The notes: a model not told the origin generated them from the sequence alone. Numbered from the stretch's first letter, positions 26,403 to 34,824 are shown. The stretch is 56,161 bases of DNA from Colivivens sp963640465 (GCA_963640465.1 CAVHYP010000009.1:1-56161), one strand, 5' to 3'. Numbers and translations are program-made.

Positions 26403-28217
26403 ATGGTGACTATGAACGTGAGACATTACATGTTTTTGGTGTTGTTGGTCTGTCCGCTTCTCCCGCTGTTTGCTGTCGAAAAGGATGACACTATCGCGGT
26501 GAAGACAATCAGTGATGCAGAGTGGAGCACGCCCCACTACTACCTTATTATTACAGTCGATTCCTTGAAGGAGGGATTCAAGGACTTTGCATTGGGCAAA
26601 GCCATGAAGGGGTATAGTGTCAAGATGAAGACAGTGGAGGAGATTGATTCCATGTACAGCCAATATGCTGATTCGGCAGAACGCATCAAGCGCTATCTGA
26701 ATGATTTTTACCGGGCATTGCCATTCAGATCCAAAGTATACGTGCTGCTTGGCGGCAGTACAGATATTATTCCAACCCGGTTCTGTATGTCTAAGTATGA
26801 ACCAGGAAAAAATGGAGAGGAAGCCCCATCAATAGATAATCTGATTTCTTCTGACCTTTATTTTTCGGCATTGGGCGATTCCCTGAATTGGAATGCAAAC
26901 GGCAATGGCTATTATGCAGAACTCAGGGAAGAATTTAATTTCGCCATGCAGACAGTCCATATCAATTCGGACCATGCCAGCCTGAGTCCATCTTTTATAC
27001 TTTCACGCATTCCCGTGAGGAATATACGGGACTTGAAAGCCTACATGGCAAAATTGTTCAGATACGAGCATGGATGTATTGACGTTGACGGGTTTTATGA
27101 CAAGATGCTGTTTGCGGGAGCCAAAGCATATTACTACAAGAATGGAAAGAGTGATTCAAATCATATCGGTGATTCGATTGTGGATTATATTATTCATGCA
27201 AGACGCCCCGATATTATTGTTGACAAGCTTTATGACACGTCCAGTTCCTTTGACGGAAAGTCATTCCGTGTGGATGATTTGAACGAAGTGCTGTATGGAA
27301 CCAATGCCGGATATAATTTGATGAATGTGTTTTCACATGGAATACCCAGTGCCTGGCCTATGGAGGATGATTCTCTGTATGACTCTGAGATGTCGTGGCA
27401 ACAGGAAGGAACAGGAGCTGCAATCATAATAAGCTCTTCGTGCCGCACAGGGAATTATGCCAATCCGGCATCGCTTGCCCTTTCATTCATTTTGAATCCA
27501 AATAACAATACGGTGGCGTATTGGGGCAGCTCCAGTTCCGGGTGGGTCAATGAACAAGATGGCGAACATGGTGCATCCTATCGCTTTGTGGAACGCTTTT
27601 TCGATCATCTGATGAATGACGATGACTTGTCGTTTGGACAACTCATACAGCAGACCCGGGAGGATATTGAGTTTGCTTCCAATAAATATTCAAGGGAACG
27701 GTTCTGTCATCTGGCATTGAATCTGTTGGGAGATGCGGAGATGAAGGTGTACAGGTCGACGCCCCAAAAGTTTGCTCCCTTTGATATTCTGATTAATGGA
27801 GGAGAGGCAATCCTGGATACATTCTATAATGATGCACGATATACATTGGTCTACAGGGAAACTGGTGACGGGCTGTTGGATTATTCGAATATCAATCCCG
27901 AGACAAATTTTACTGAGACAGAATTCCTGTATGAAGGCCCGTTTGTAATCGGTCTGAACCATGAGGATTATGCCCCATTCAGAACTGACTTGGACGGTTA
28001 CCGCCGGGTCATGATTCAAGGAACTGAATTGACGGATGATTCGTACAGGGCATCAGAGGTCATGATGGGTAGTTCCCTAGACTCTGATCATAATACAGGG
28101 ACCAATTCCATAGCTCCGGGACGACATGCGTCATTCGATATAGAGAACAAATTTACCATCAGCGACAGCTTTACCTGTCCTGTTGGTGCGACACTTAATA
28201 TAAACACAATAAAATAA
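26403..28217 (+). CDS. Gingipain-family (C25) cysteine peptidase, secreted
   Basis: A 604-residue exported protein with signal peptide (residues 1-24) and a peptidase C25 core. Family blocks seen in order are VYVLLGGSTDIIP (112-124), SSDLYFSALGD, FILSRIPVRN, the catalytic His312 in NVFSHG and Cys347 in IIISSSCRTGNY, then VAYWGSSSSGW. There is no long N-terminal prodomain. The C-terminus (SIAPGRHASFDIENKFTIS to the end) looks like the small beta 'coat-hanger' end domain of secreted Bacteroidetes proteins rather than the classic T9SS sorting domain. Substrate specificity is unknown. It is flanked by two S74-tailed paralogues in one apparent operon, which makes these its candidate substrates or partners. 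Confidence 0.8.
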   Translation: MVTMNVRHYMFLVLLVCPLLPLFAVEKDDTIAVKTISDAEWSTPHYYLIITVDSLKEGFKDFALGKAMKGYSVKMKTVEEIDSMYSQYADSAERIKRYLNDFYRALPFRSKVYVLLGGSTDIIPTRFCMSKYEPGKNGEEAPSIDNLISSDLYFSALGDSLNWNANGNGYYAELREEFNFAMQTVHINSDHASLSPSFILSRIPVRNIRDLKAYMAKLFRYEHGCIDVDGFYDKMLFAGAKAYYYKNGKSDSNHIGDSIVDYIIHARRPDIIVDKLYDTSSSFDGKSFRVDDLNEVLYGTNAGYNLMNVFSHGIPSAWPMEDDSLYDSEMSWQQEGTGAAIIISSSCRTGNYANPASLALSFILNPNNNTVAYWGSSSSGWVNEQDGEHGASYRFVERFFDHLMNDDDLSFGQLIQQTREDIEFASNKYSRERFCHLALNLLGDAEMKVYRSTPQKFAPFDILINGGEAILDTFYNDARYTLVYRETGDGLLDYSNINPETNFTETEFLYEGPFVIGLNHEDYAPFRTDLDGYRRVMIQGTELTDDSYRASEVMMGSSLDSDHNTGTNSIAPGRHASFDIENKFTISDSFTCPVGATLNINTIK

Positions 28218-28224
28218 CTGGCTT

Positions 28225-29268
28225 ATGGGACAAATGAAATTATTCTTGATTGCAGCAGTGTACATGATTTCTGTATCTGCTTATTCTCAACGGCATTACT
28301 CAATGCTTGAAGGAGAACCCGAATGGGTTTATTATGCATATAATTGTGGCTATATGCATATACAGGATTTTGGCTGGTACCGTTATTACCTCTCTGGTGA
28401 TACCGTTTTCGACGGGATTACATACAAGAAAGTAATGCTTGACATGTATGATGCGGACGGCAATAGAGTCTTTCTCGACCCCAAGACTCTGCTTACGAAA
28501 GACGTTATATATTATGACCGTTTTCCTTGGACCCGTACAACCCCGTTTCTTGTCGGATTCCTTCGTGAAGAGGATGATCTGATAAGGGGATATTATTATA
28601 CAGAGTCATTAAGCCCCAAATATAGGTATAAGTGGCCGAAGGATATTGAAAGGGCACAGAGGTTCCTCTACGATTTCAGAATGCAGATGGGTGATACCAT
28701 AATTGTTGATTATCCACAATTCAAGATGGACACGATAAGACCTGTGGTCGACCGCTATCCGGTAACCCTTGACGACGGGTCGATAAGGGACATGATTCTG
28801 CTGCACTGCTGTACTTCTGAACATACAGATATAACTCCGTGGAAACGTTCGCCCGGCTTCTATAACTATGAGATATTGGAGGGAATTGGTTGCATCAATG
28901 CACAGAACCATCTTTTGGATTACATGTATGTTGACTGGAGCATGGTCGGAATGTTGGGAATGCCGGATTTTAGCTTTTATGCAACTAAATGCTCTCATTT
29001 GAACATGTTCAAGCAATTTGGAGAAGTCGTCTATCTCGCCCCGGAGCATAATCCGAACTCCGAAATTGACGAGAAGTACAACACGTTCCATCAGATGCCT
29101 TTCTATCCTGACATTACTCCATCGTCAATAAAGCAAATGAAGGAAGATGCAGGTGAAGCAGACAAGCAGGGTACAGCGAGCGGTACATACAATGTAATGG
29201 GACAGAAACTGTCGGCTCCACAGAAGGGCGTAAATATCATTGACGGAGAAAAGGTGCTGATTAAATAA
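28225..29268 (+). CDS. Secreted hypothetical protein with Prevotella-type C-terminal motif
   Basis: A 347-residue exported protein (signal peptide MGQMKLFLIAAVYMISVSAYSQ; possible start at the Met in position 4). The body is rich in Tyr, Asp and Trp and predicted mainly beta; no enzyme motif is recognised. The last residues (YNVMGQKLSAPQ, then GVNIIDGEKVLIK) match a short C-terminal motif frequent on exported Prevotella proteins and likely linked to secretion or surface placement. It follows the C25 peptidase after 7 bases and precedes the second S74-tailed protein, so it belongs to the same cassette. Confidence 0.7.
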   Translation: MGQMKLFLIAAVYMISVSAYSQRHYSMLEGEPEWVYYAYNCGYMHIQDFGWYRYYLSGDTVFDGITYKKVMLDMYDADGNRVFLDPKTLLTKDVIYYDRFPWTRTTPFLVGFLREEDDLIRGYYYTESLSPKYRYKWPKDIERAQRFLYDFRMQMGDTIIVDYPQFKMDTIRPVVDRYPVTLDDGSIRDMILLHCCTSEHTDITPWKRSPGFYNYEILEGIGCINAQNHLLDYMYVDWSMVGMLGMPDFSFYATKCSHLNMFKQFGEVVYLAPEHNPNSEIDEKYNTFHQMPFYPDITPSSIKQMKEDAGEADKQGTASGTYNVMGQKLSAPQKGVNIIDGEKVLIK

Positions 29269-29313
29269 CGATGAAAGTTGGAGTGAAGGAGTGGTGTAAT
29301 GTGTGACAAACCA

Positions 29314-30249
29314 ATGATGAAATGTATGAGACGTATTCTATTGACAATATTCTTGGTGGCAGGTCTTGGCTGCAAGGCTCAGTTGCGTGTTGACAGCATC
29401 GGCCACACTGGATTCGGACTCGACAGCGTACAACTGTCTACCGCGGATGCCGGGACATGGGGAAACAACCGCTACCAGGTTTATGCCGTGAGCAACCGTC
29501 ATGGATTGTACAGTGAATGTTTCAGTACTGACTATAGTGCAGGTATGGGAATTGCTTTGGATGGTTTCACAGATGTGAATGGAGCTAATTTTTCTGTTGG
29601 ACTTAAAGCTACGGCAATGACGAAAAATGGAGAGAATGGCGGTGGACATGCCTATGGCGTGCTTGCCCGTGCCGGCAATGCAACAAGCGGATACAATTAT
29701 GCTATGTTCGGTAGCTTGGCAAACCAGTCACAAGGGGCTGCCATATTCGGCAGTGTTACACACGATAACGTGGGCAATTATACAAATGGTAGATATGCCG
29801 GCTATTTTATGGGTAATGAGAATATCATTGGTGACGTATCAGTGGCAGGCGGCACTGTCTATTCAAACGCAGTGTCGAACTTTTCCTCTGAGACAACAAA
29901 CTGTGAACTGTTTCATGAGTCTTCAGAAAAGGCTCTTGTGCGACTGGCAAATCTTAATCCAATCGAATACAAGTACAATCGTGAAGTATTGCAAGACCAG
30001 CTCTTGCTGAAGTCGGACACGGCTGATGCAGACCCGATTAACTTGAAACAGTTGGATATTAGGGGTCTCGACAAGACTCATTACGGAATAGCGGTTGAGG
30101 AACTGGAAAAGAAATTTCCGAACTTGGTGTATGAATCAGCCGATGGTAGCAAATATGTAAACTACATCGAGATGATACCCGTTCTGGTGGAAGCGATGAA
30201 GGAACTGACGGACAAAGTGTCTGAAATAGAAGGCGAGGTAAAGCAATGA
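29314..30249 (+). CDS. Secreted protein with S74-type C-terminal chaperone domain, copy 2
   Basis: A 311-residue paralogue of the protein at 25464-26399, similar from end to end (AQLRVDSIGHTGFG near the mature N-terminus, AGTWG and YQVY following, HYGIAVEELEKKFPNLV and VNYIEMIPVLVEAMKEL at the C-terminus). The start at 29314 gives the same length as copy 1. The position equivalent to the putative autocleavage Ser-Asp reads Ser-Glu (HESSEKALVRL), so self-processing may differ. It is last in the cassette; no clear terminator follows. Confidence 0.75.
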   Translation: MMKCMRRILLTIFLVAGLGCKAQLRVDSIGHTGFGLDSVQLSTADAGTWGNNRYQVYAVSNRHGLYSECFSTDYSAGMGIALDGFTDVNGANFSVGLKATAMTKNGENGGGHAYGVLARAGNATSGYNYAMFGSLANQSQGAAIFGSVTHDNVGNYTNGRYAGYFMGNENIIGDVSVAGGTVYSNAVSNFSSETTNCELFHESSEKALVRLANLNPIEYKYNREVLQDQLLLKSDTADADPINLKQLDIRGLDKTHYGIAVEELEKKFPNLVYESADGSKYVNYIEMIPVLVEAMKELTDKVSEIEGEVKQ

Positions 30250-30352
30250 AAAAGGTATTGTGTCGAATTCTTTTGTTTCACCATTTCCGACAAAGTGATC
30301 ATACGTTCATTCGTTAGGAAACTACCACTTGAATCTGTAGTCCCGACTGTTC

Positions 30353-30418
30353 GGCACTCGCGTACCTTCTGATCAGTACTCGAGTACTCATAGTTCGGTA
30401 CTTGAGTACTGACTGGAG
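30353..30418. repeat. Three tandem 22-bp units, each carrying a 14-bp palindrome
   Basis: Units start at 30353, 30375 and 30397. The middle one is the perfect palindrome AGTACTCGAGTACT; the others are imperfect versions (GGCACTCGCGTACC, GGTACTTGAGTACT). Eight-base spacers separate them. The stretch 30250-30629 otherwise shows only a -7 box for queC. Confidence 0.85.
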
Positions 30419-30492
30419 CGGAATGATTGATGTACAGACGGGTTTCGTGCATTCTTTTCATGCCAAACTACTGCTGTTTCACTATTTATTTG

Positions 30493-30500
30493 TAATTTTG
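30493..30500 (+). promoter_or_regulatory. Possible -7 box for queC
   Basis: TAATTTTG fits TAnnTTTG and would give a leader of about 120 bases before queC. No TTTG at the ideal -33 distance. Confidence 0.4.
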
Positions 30501-30629
30501 CTGCTTGAATTGGGATGTGGAGATTGAGTCTGTGTGGGAGACGGAGTAATATGCATGGAAATGCTGCCGAGACCGATGCAATCCACAAGACCATTTGAAG
30601 TAAACATGCAAACAAAACAACAGATGAAT

Positions 30630-31289
30630 ATGAAGGAAAAAGATTCGGTTATCATTGTTTCGGGAGGAATGGACAGTGTCACTCTCATGTATGACTACAA
30701 GGACAGGATTGCTCTCGGTGTGACTTTCGACTATGGGAGCAACCACAATAAACGGGAAATAGAATGTGCGGAGTATCATTGCCGACAACTGGGCATCGAG
30801 CATCTGGTGATTCCCCTCGCGTTTATCAAGGATTATTTCAAGTCGTCGCTTCTTGAAGGGGCGGATGCTATACCCGAGGGGCATTATGAGGATGAGAACA
30901 TGAAGTCGACTGTCGTGCCTTTCCGCAACGGCATCATGCTTGCCATTGCCTGTGGATTGGCAGAGAGTAGGGGGCTGCGACGGGTTTTCATTGCCAATCA
31001 TGCGGGCGACCATGCCATCTATCCCGATTGCCGTGCTGGATTTATTGCATCGATGTCGGATGCCATGGCGCACGGCACTTATGAGAATATCTCGATTGAG
31101 GCGCCTTACACAGGCATCTCGAAGGCGGACATCGCAAGAATCGGCAAGCGTCTCGGCATCGACTACACGAAGACTTACAGCTGCTACAAGGGAAACGAGA
31201 AGCATTGCGGCAAGTGCGGTACTTGTGTGGAGAGAAAGGAAGCGCTCAGAGATGCCGGAATCGAGGACTTGACGCAATACGAGGACTGA
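30630..31289 (+). CDS. queC: 7-cyano-7-deazaguanine synthase
   Basis: A 219-residue ATP-dependent enzyme that makes preQ0 from 7-carboxy-7-deazaguanine in queuosine biosynthesis. The PP-loop is IIVSGGMDSVT at the N-terminus; FRNGIMLAIA and NHAGDHAIYPDCR follow; the zinc-binding Cys are in CYKGNEKHCGKCGTCVER. The start at 30630 (MKEKDSV) gives the usual family length; an in-frame ATG two codons upstream is equally possible, and the frame is open further upstream. No other queuosine gene lies nearby. Confidence 0.93.
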   Translation: MKEKDSVIIVSGGMDSVTLMYDYKDRIALGVTFDYGSNHNKREIECAEYHCRQLGIEHLVIPLAFIKDYFKSSLLEGADAIPEGHYEDENMKSTVVPFRNGIMLAIACGLAESRGLRRVFIANHAGDHAIYPDCRAGFIASMSDAMAHGTYENISIEAPYTGISKADIARIGKRLGIDYTKTYSCYKGNEKHCGKCGTCVERKEALRDAGIEDLTQYED

Positions 31290-31509
31290 TGATGTTACAT
31301 TAATCATCATGTAATCATGCATTGATATGCTGTTAATATATTCCATTCCGAATGTGGAGAATATTCGAACATTCGGGACTGGAAGAATCCTTGCCGGATG
31401 GTAGGAGTCAGGTTTCTCCGAAACCGTAGACGATGACGCTCGAGCGCAGCTCACAATGTTTGCAGTTCGCTTGTTTTATCCTTGTTCAAAAAACAGTCAC
31501 GGCGATTGA

Positions 31510-31584
31510 TGCGAAAAAAAGGACGTGACAACTGTGCGAAAAAAAAGGGCGTGCCAACCGTGCGAAAAAAGGACGTGCCAGCTG
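31510..31584. repeat. 24-26-bp tandem repeat, three copies
   Basis: Units at 31510, 31535 and 31561 share TGCGAAAAAA, GGACGTG and CCAACTG blocks. The third unit overlaps the terminator stem at 31568. The stretch 31290-31509 shows nothing I can name beyond a GC-rich string near 31436 resembling the palindromes at the left edge. Confidence 0.8.
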
Positions 31585-31597
31585 TGGTACGTCCTTT
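31568..31597. terminator. Bidirectional terminator between queC and prs
   Basis: AAAGGACGT (31568-31576) pairs with ACGTCCTTT (31589-31597). On the minus strand the stem is followed by a T-run (complement of the A6 before it), so it ends prs; on the + strand T-rich sequence follows more loosely. Confidence 0.8.
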
Positions 31598-31623
31598 GAT
31601 TTTATTTATGTTGATGATGGTTG

Positions 31624-32586
31624 TCATTCGGCATCGTCTTCCTTGAGCTCGAAGTCGAGGAGGGTGCTGAGTGACTTGTTTTTTTCGATACTCTCAATGG
31701 CTTTGGCAAACATGAGTGCACATGAGATTTGCTTTACTTTTGAACAGTTTCCGTTGTAAGGGATGGAGTCGGTGAAGAGGAGTTCTTCGAGTGCTGAGTT
31801 CTCCACTCTCTCGGATGCGGGACCGCTCATGATGCAGTGGCTGGCTACGGCACGTACGGACAGTGCTCCTGCTTTCTTCATCTCGTCGGCGGCCATGGTG
31901 ATGGTGCCTGCAGTGTCGACCATATCGTCTACGATGACTACGTTCTTGCCTGCCACGTCTCCAATGATCTGGATGGAATCAACAACATTGGCTTTCTTGC
32001 GTGTCTTGTTGCAGAGCACCAATGGCACCTGGAGATTGTCGGAGAATTTGGCGGCTCTCTTTGATGCACCTACATCAGGGGCTGCTATGACGAGATTGTC
32101 GAGTTTGAGGTCTCTGATGTATGGAATGAATATGAGGGAAGCATAGACATGGTCGACTGGCACGTCGAAGAACCCTTGGATCTGCTCTGCATGCAGGTCC
32201 ATTGTTATCAGACGGTCGATGCCTGCCACGCTTAGCATGTCGGCTACCAGTTTTGCACCTATCGGAACTCTTGGCTTGTCTTTGCGGTCCTGGCGTGCCC
32301 AACCGAAGTAGGGGAGTACGGCAATGACTTGATGGGCTGATGCGCGCTTTGCTGCATCAATCATCAGAAGCAGTTCCATGAGATTGTCTGTATTGGGGAA
32401 AGTGGACTGAATGAGGAACACGTCTTTGCCTCGGATTGACTCTTCGAATGAAACTACAAACTCTCCATCCGAAAAGTTGGTGCGGACGATATTTCCCAGC
32501 GGAGCCTTCAATTCCTTACAGATCTTCTTGCCAAGGTACATGGAGTTTGTACCTGCAAAAATCTTGTATGTCTTGTTATCTTCCAT
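31624..32586 (-). CDS. prs: Ribose-phosphate pyrophosphokinase (PRPP synthase)
   Basis: A 320-residue enzyme making PRPP from ribose 5-phosphate and ATP, the precursor of purines, pyrimidines, His, Trp and NAD. FSDGEF, the ATP-site region YFGWARQDRK, the flexible loop region and the PRPP loop VVIVDDMVDTAGT are intact. Length is normal. The C-terminus is acidic. A -7 box lies 52 bases upstream on the same strand. It is followed by a bidirectional terminator. Two PRPP-using PurF-family genes are in this window, one close upstream. Confidence 0.95.
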   Translation of the reverse strand: MEDNKTYKIFAGTNSMYLGKKICKELKAPLGNIVRTNFSDGEFVVSFEESIRGKDVFLIQSTFPNTDNLMELLLMIDAAKRASAHQVIAVLPYFGWARQDRKDKPRVPIGAKLVADMLSVAGIDRLITMDLHAEQIQGFFDVPVDHVYASLIFIPYIRDLKLDNLVIAAPDVGASKRAAKFSDNLQVPLVLCNKTRKKANVVDSIQIIGDVAGKNVVIVDDMVDTAGTITMAADEMKKAGALSVRAVASHCIMSGPASERVENSALEELLFTDSIPYNGNCSKVKQISCALMFAKAIESIEKNKSLSTLLDFELKEDDAE

Positions 32587-32637
32587 TATGTAAGATTATG
32601 ATGAGTATGTCTTGTTCGGCTATGTCTAAAACATATG

Positions 32638-32645
32638 CAAAGTTA
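32638..32645 (-). promoter_or_regulatory. Possible -7 box for prs
   Basis: The minus strand reads TAACTTTG, matching TAnnTTTG, 52 bases before the prs start and just before the end of the ThiE-like gene. Confidence 0.5.
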
Positions 32646-32656
32646 CGTCTTTTATT

Positions 32657-33223
32657 TTAATTAGACGTTGCTTTCCGGAATTTCTTGAATAAATCAATCA
32701 AATCTTTGTAGTCGCACGACTCATGAAGGTCGAATTTGCTCCAAAGTACGTCGTTGATGACGATGCCTCCGAATCCGTATTCCTGCGCTGTCTGCACTTC
32801 ATCGAGGGTTGTAATTCCTCCTGCATACACTTTGTGGTTGACCCGAAGTTGCGAAGCTGCCTGCCGAAGTGTGTATGGTGTGGATCCGAGAACTACGTAG
32901 GCGCACTGGTCAATCCATTCGGGTATTTCCGCTGCAGTGCAGGTGCGTGAGAACTGTCCCTTGTAGTTGGACGGAAGGGTGGGGTTGCGCTGTGTGAGGT
33001 GGATGCCTTTCAGCCCGTATTCTTCCTTCAGATAGAAATGGTCTTCAACCACGACTTTGTCATACCACTTGGGGGACATCAGCGTGAGCAGCCGCTCGCA
33101 GAAGATTGGTTCGGACTCGGGCTTGCTGATGTGGAGCATGTCGAGACCTTCTTCGAACAGTGCCTGTATGATGGTGTTCTCTTCGATGAAGAACTGTGGG
33201 GCGGTTGCAACGATTATCTTCAT
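32657..33223 (-). CDS. ThiE/TenI-like TIM-barrel protein (putative thiamine phosphate synthase)
   Basis: A 188-residue TIM-barrel protein of the thiamine phosphate synthase/TenI type. Seen: MKIIVATAPQFF (strand 1), EGLDMLHISKPE, GLKGIHLTQRNP, VVLGSTPYTLRQAA and KVYAGGIT, which follow the barrel's phosphate-binding order. Several ThiE active-site residues are not obvious (no clear GQ.D motif), and the protein is about 20 residues shorter than typical ThiE, so a TenI-like or diverged role is possible. Its start overlaps the stop of the PurF-like gene by four bases (ATGA), implying coupled translation. Confidence 0.65.
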   Translation of the reverse strand: MKIIVATAPQFFIEENTIIQALFEEGLDMLHISKPESEPIFCERLLTLMSPKWYDKVVVEDHFYLKEEYGLKGIHLTQRNPTLPSNYKGQFSRTCTAAEIPEWIDQCAYVVLGSTPYTLRQAASQLRVNHKVYAGGITTLDEVQTAQEYGFGGIVINDVLWSKFDLHESCDYKDLIDLFKKFRKATSN

Positions 33224-34653
33224 TCCTGCGTGTTGTTCTGTTTCAGTGTATAGTCACTGCTTCCGTCGAAACAGTGGGTGCATATCTGGCATTTGGGCAG
33301 TCCGATGGACTCAATGAGTGTCTCGAGCTTGCTGAACTTGAGCGACGTGAGGTTGAGCCGCTTGCCGATTTCTTCCACCATACGGTTGTACTCGGGTGAG
33401 TCGGTCTTGACGTACTTGTCGAGGTTTTTGTTCTCGTCGCCTTCGAAATCTTTGATGATGCGGCGTGTGATGAGCTCCATGTCACTCTGCGACCGTGAGA
33501 AGTTGATGAACGGACAGCCATAGATGAGTGGCGGACAGGATATGCGCATGTGCACCTCCTTTGCTCCGCATTCGTAGAGTTCCTTGGTGTTGTCGCGCAG
33601 TTGGGTTCCGCGCACGATTGAGTCGTCGCAGAAGAGCATCTTGTGTCCGTTGAGTATTTCCTTGTTTGCAATGAGTTTCATCTTTGCCACGAGGTTGCGC
33701 CTTTCCTGGTTGCTTGGTGTGAACGATCGCGGCCATGTGGGTGTGTACTTGGAAATTGCACGGCGGAATGGTGTGTTGTGTCCGGCTGCATAGCCGAGTG
33801 CCATGCCTGTGCCTGATTCGGGGATGCCGCAGACGCTGTCGACATCCACTGTGTCTTCCTTGCCCATTGTCTTGCCACAGCTGAAGCGTACGTCCTCCAC
33901 ATTGATGCCTTCGTATGAAGAGGTGGGGAATCCGTAGTAGACCCACAGGAAGGAGCATATCTGCATTCCTTTGTTTGGCTTGCGCAGTTGCTCCATGCGG
34001 TCGGAATGGAGGTGTACGATTTCGCCCGGACCAAGGTATTTCTCTATCTTGTAGCCGAGGTTTGGAAAAGCTGTTGACTCGCTTGTGGCTGCATACGCAT
34101 CTTCTTTCTTCCCAATGACGATTGGGGTTCTGCCCCAGGTGTCGCGTGCTGCAATGATGCCGTCTTCGGTGAGCAGAAGCATGGAGCATGAGCCTTTCAC
34201 TTCGCGGAACACGTTTTCGATGCCTTCCACAAAGGTCTTTCCTTTTATGATGAGTAGCCCGATGAGCTCGGTCTGGTTGATTTTGCCTGAACTGAATTCG
34301 GACAGGTGCATGTTTTCCTTCAGCAGTTTGTCTGCCAATTCTTCTTTGTTGTTTACTTTGGCTACGGTGACGATGGCAAAGCGTCCCAAGTGGCTGTTCA
34401 TCAGCAAGGGCTGTGCGTCGGTGTCACTGATGATTCCGATTCCGGATTCTCCCTTGAACTTGTCGAGTTCGTCTTCGAATGTTGAACGGAAATATGTGGA
34501 TTCAAGATTATGGATTGAACGGATAAATCCGCTCTCCCTACTGTAGGTTGACATTCCGCCTCTCATTGTTCCGAGATGCGAGTTGTAGTCTGTGCCATAA
34601 AACAGATCATTGATACAAGGTTTGGCTGAAACCGTTCCAAAAAAACCACCCAT
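33220..34653 (-). CDS. PurF-like protein lacking the catalytic Cys of the glutaminase domain
   Basis: A 477-residue relative of amidophosphoribosyltransferase. The N-terminus reads MGGFFGTVS where active PurF has MCGIVG, so the Ntn nucleophile is replaced by Gly2. The rest of the glutaminase-like fold (MRGGMSTYSRE, MNSHLGRFAIV) remains. The PRPP loop is FCDDSIVRGTQL. The conserved Cys in VRFSCGK and SCPPLIYGCPF and the terminal CQIC (455-458) correspond to the iron-sulfur ligands of the Bacillus-type enzyme. It could be an ammonia-dependent or regulatory phosphoribosyltransferase-like protein. The gene is coupled to a ThiE-like gene; no -7 box was found upstream, where an 18-bp repeat lies. 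Confidence 0.75.
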   Translation of the reverse strand: MGGFFGTVSAKPCINDLFYGTDYNSHLGTMRGGMSTYSRESGFIRSIHNLESTYFRSTFEDELDKFKGESGIGIISDTDAQPLLMNSHLGRFAIVTVAKVNNKEELADKLLKENMHLSEFSSGKINQTELIGLLIIKGKTFVEGIENVFREVKGSCSMLLLTEDGIIAARDTWGRTPIVIGKKEDAYAATSESTAFPNLGYKIEKYLGPGEIVHLHSDRMEQLRKPNKGMQICSFLWVYYGFPTSSYEGINVEDVRFSCGKTMGKEDTVDVDSVCGIPESGTGMALGYAAGHNTPFRRAISKYTPTWPRSFTPSNQERRNLVAKMKLIANKEILNGHKMLFCDDSIVRGTQLRDNTKELYECGAKEVHMRISCPPLIYGCPFINFSRSQSDMELITRRIIKDFEGDENKNLDKYVKTDSPEYNRMVEEIGKRLNLTSLKFSKLETLIESIGLPKCQICTHCFDGSSDYTLKQNNTQE

Positions 34654-34696
34654 ACGTGTTATTGTTGTTGTATTGTTATTATAGAGTTAATTTCTT

Positions 34697-34768
34697 GTTT
34701 TTGTTGCTTGCTTTGTTTTTGTTGCTTGCTTTGTTTTTGTTGCTTGCTTTGCTTTTGTTGCTTGCTTT
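34697..34768. repeat. 18-bp tandem repeat, four copies
   Basis: GTTTTTGTTGCTTGCTTT is repeated at 34697, 34715 and 34733 without change and at 34751 with one change. It lies between the clpC terminator and the PurF-like gene start. Confidence 0.95.
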
Positions 34769-34786
34769 CAGAGGTTAAGAACTGAA

Positions 34787-34820
34787 AAGGGACTTCAAGC
34801 CTTATGGTTCAAAGTCCCTT
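34787..34820 (-). terminator. Terminator after clpC
   Basis: AAGGGACTT (34787-34795) pairs with AAGTCCCTT (34812-34820), four bases past the clpC stop; on the minus strand a short T-run follows. Confidence 0.75.
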
Positions 34821-34824
34821 GTGT

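Noticed and set aside
30501..30629. preQ1 riboswitch before queC
   Set aside because: The expected short hairpin with an A-rich 3' tail pairing into its loop was not found by eye.
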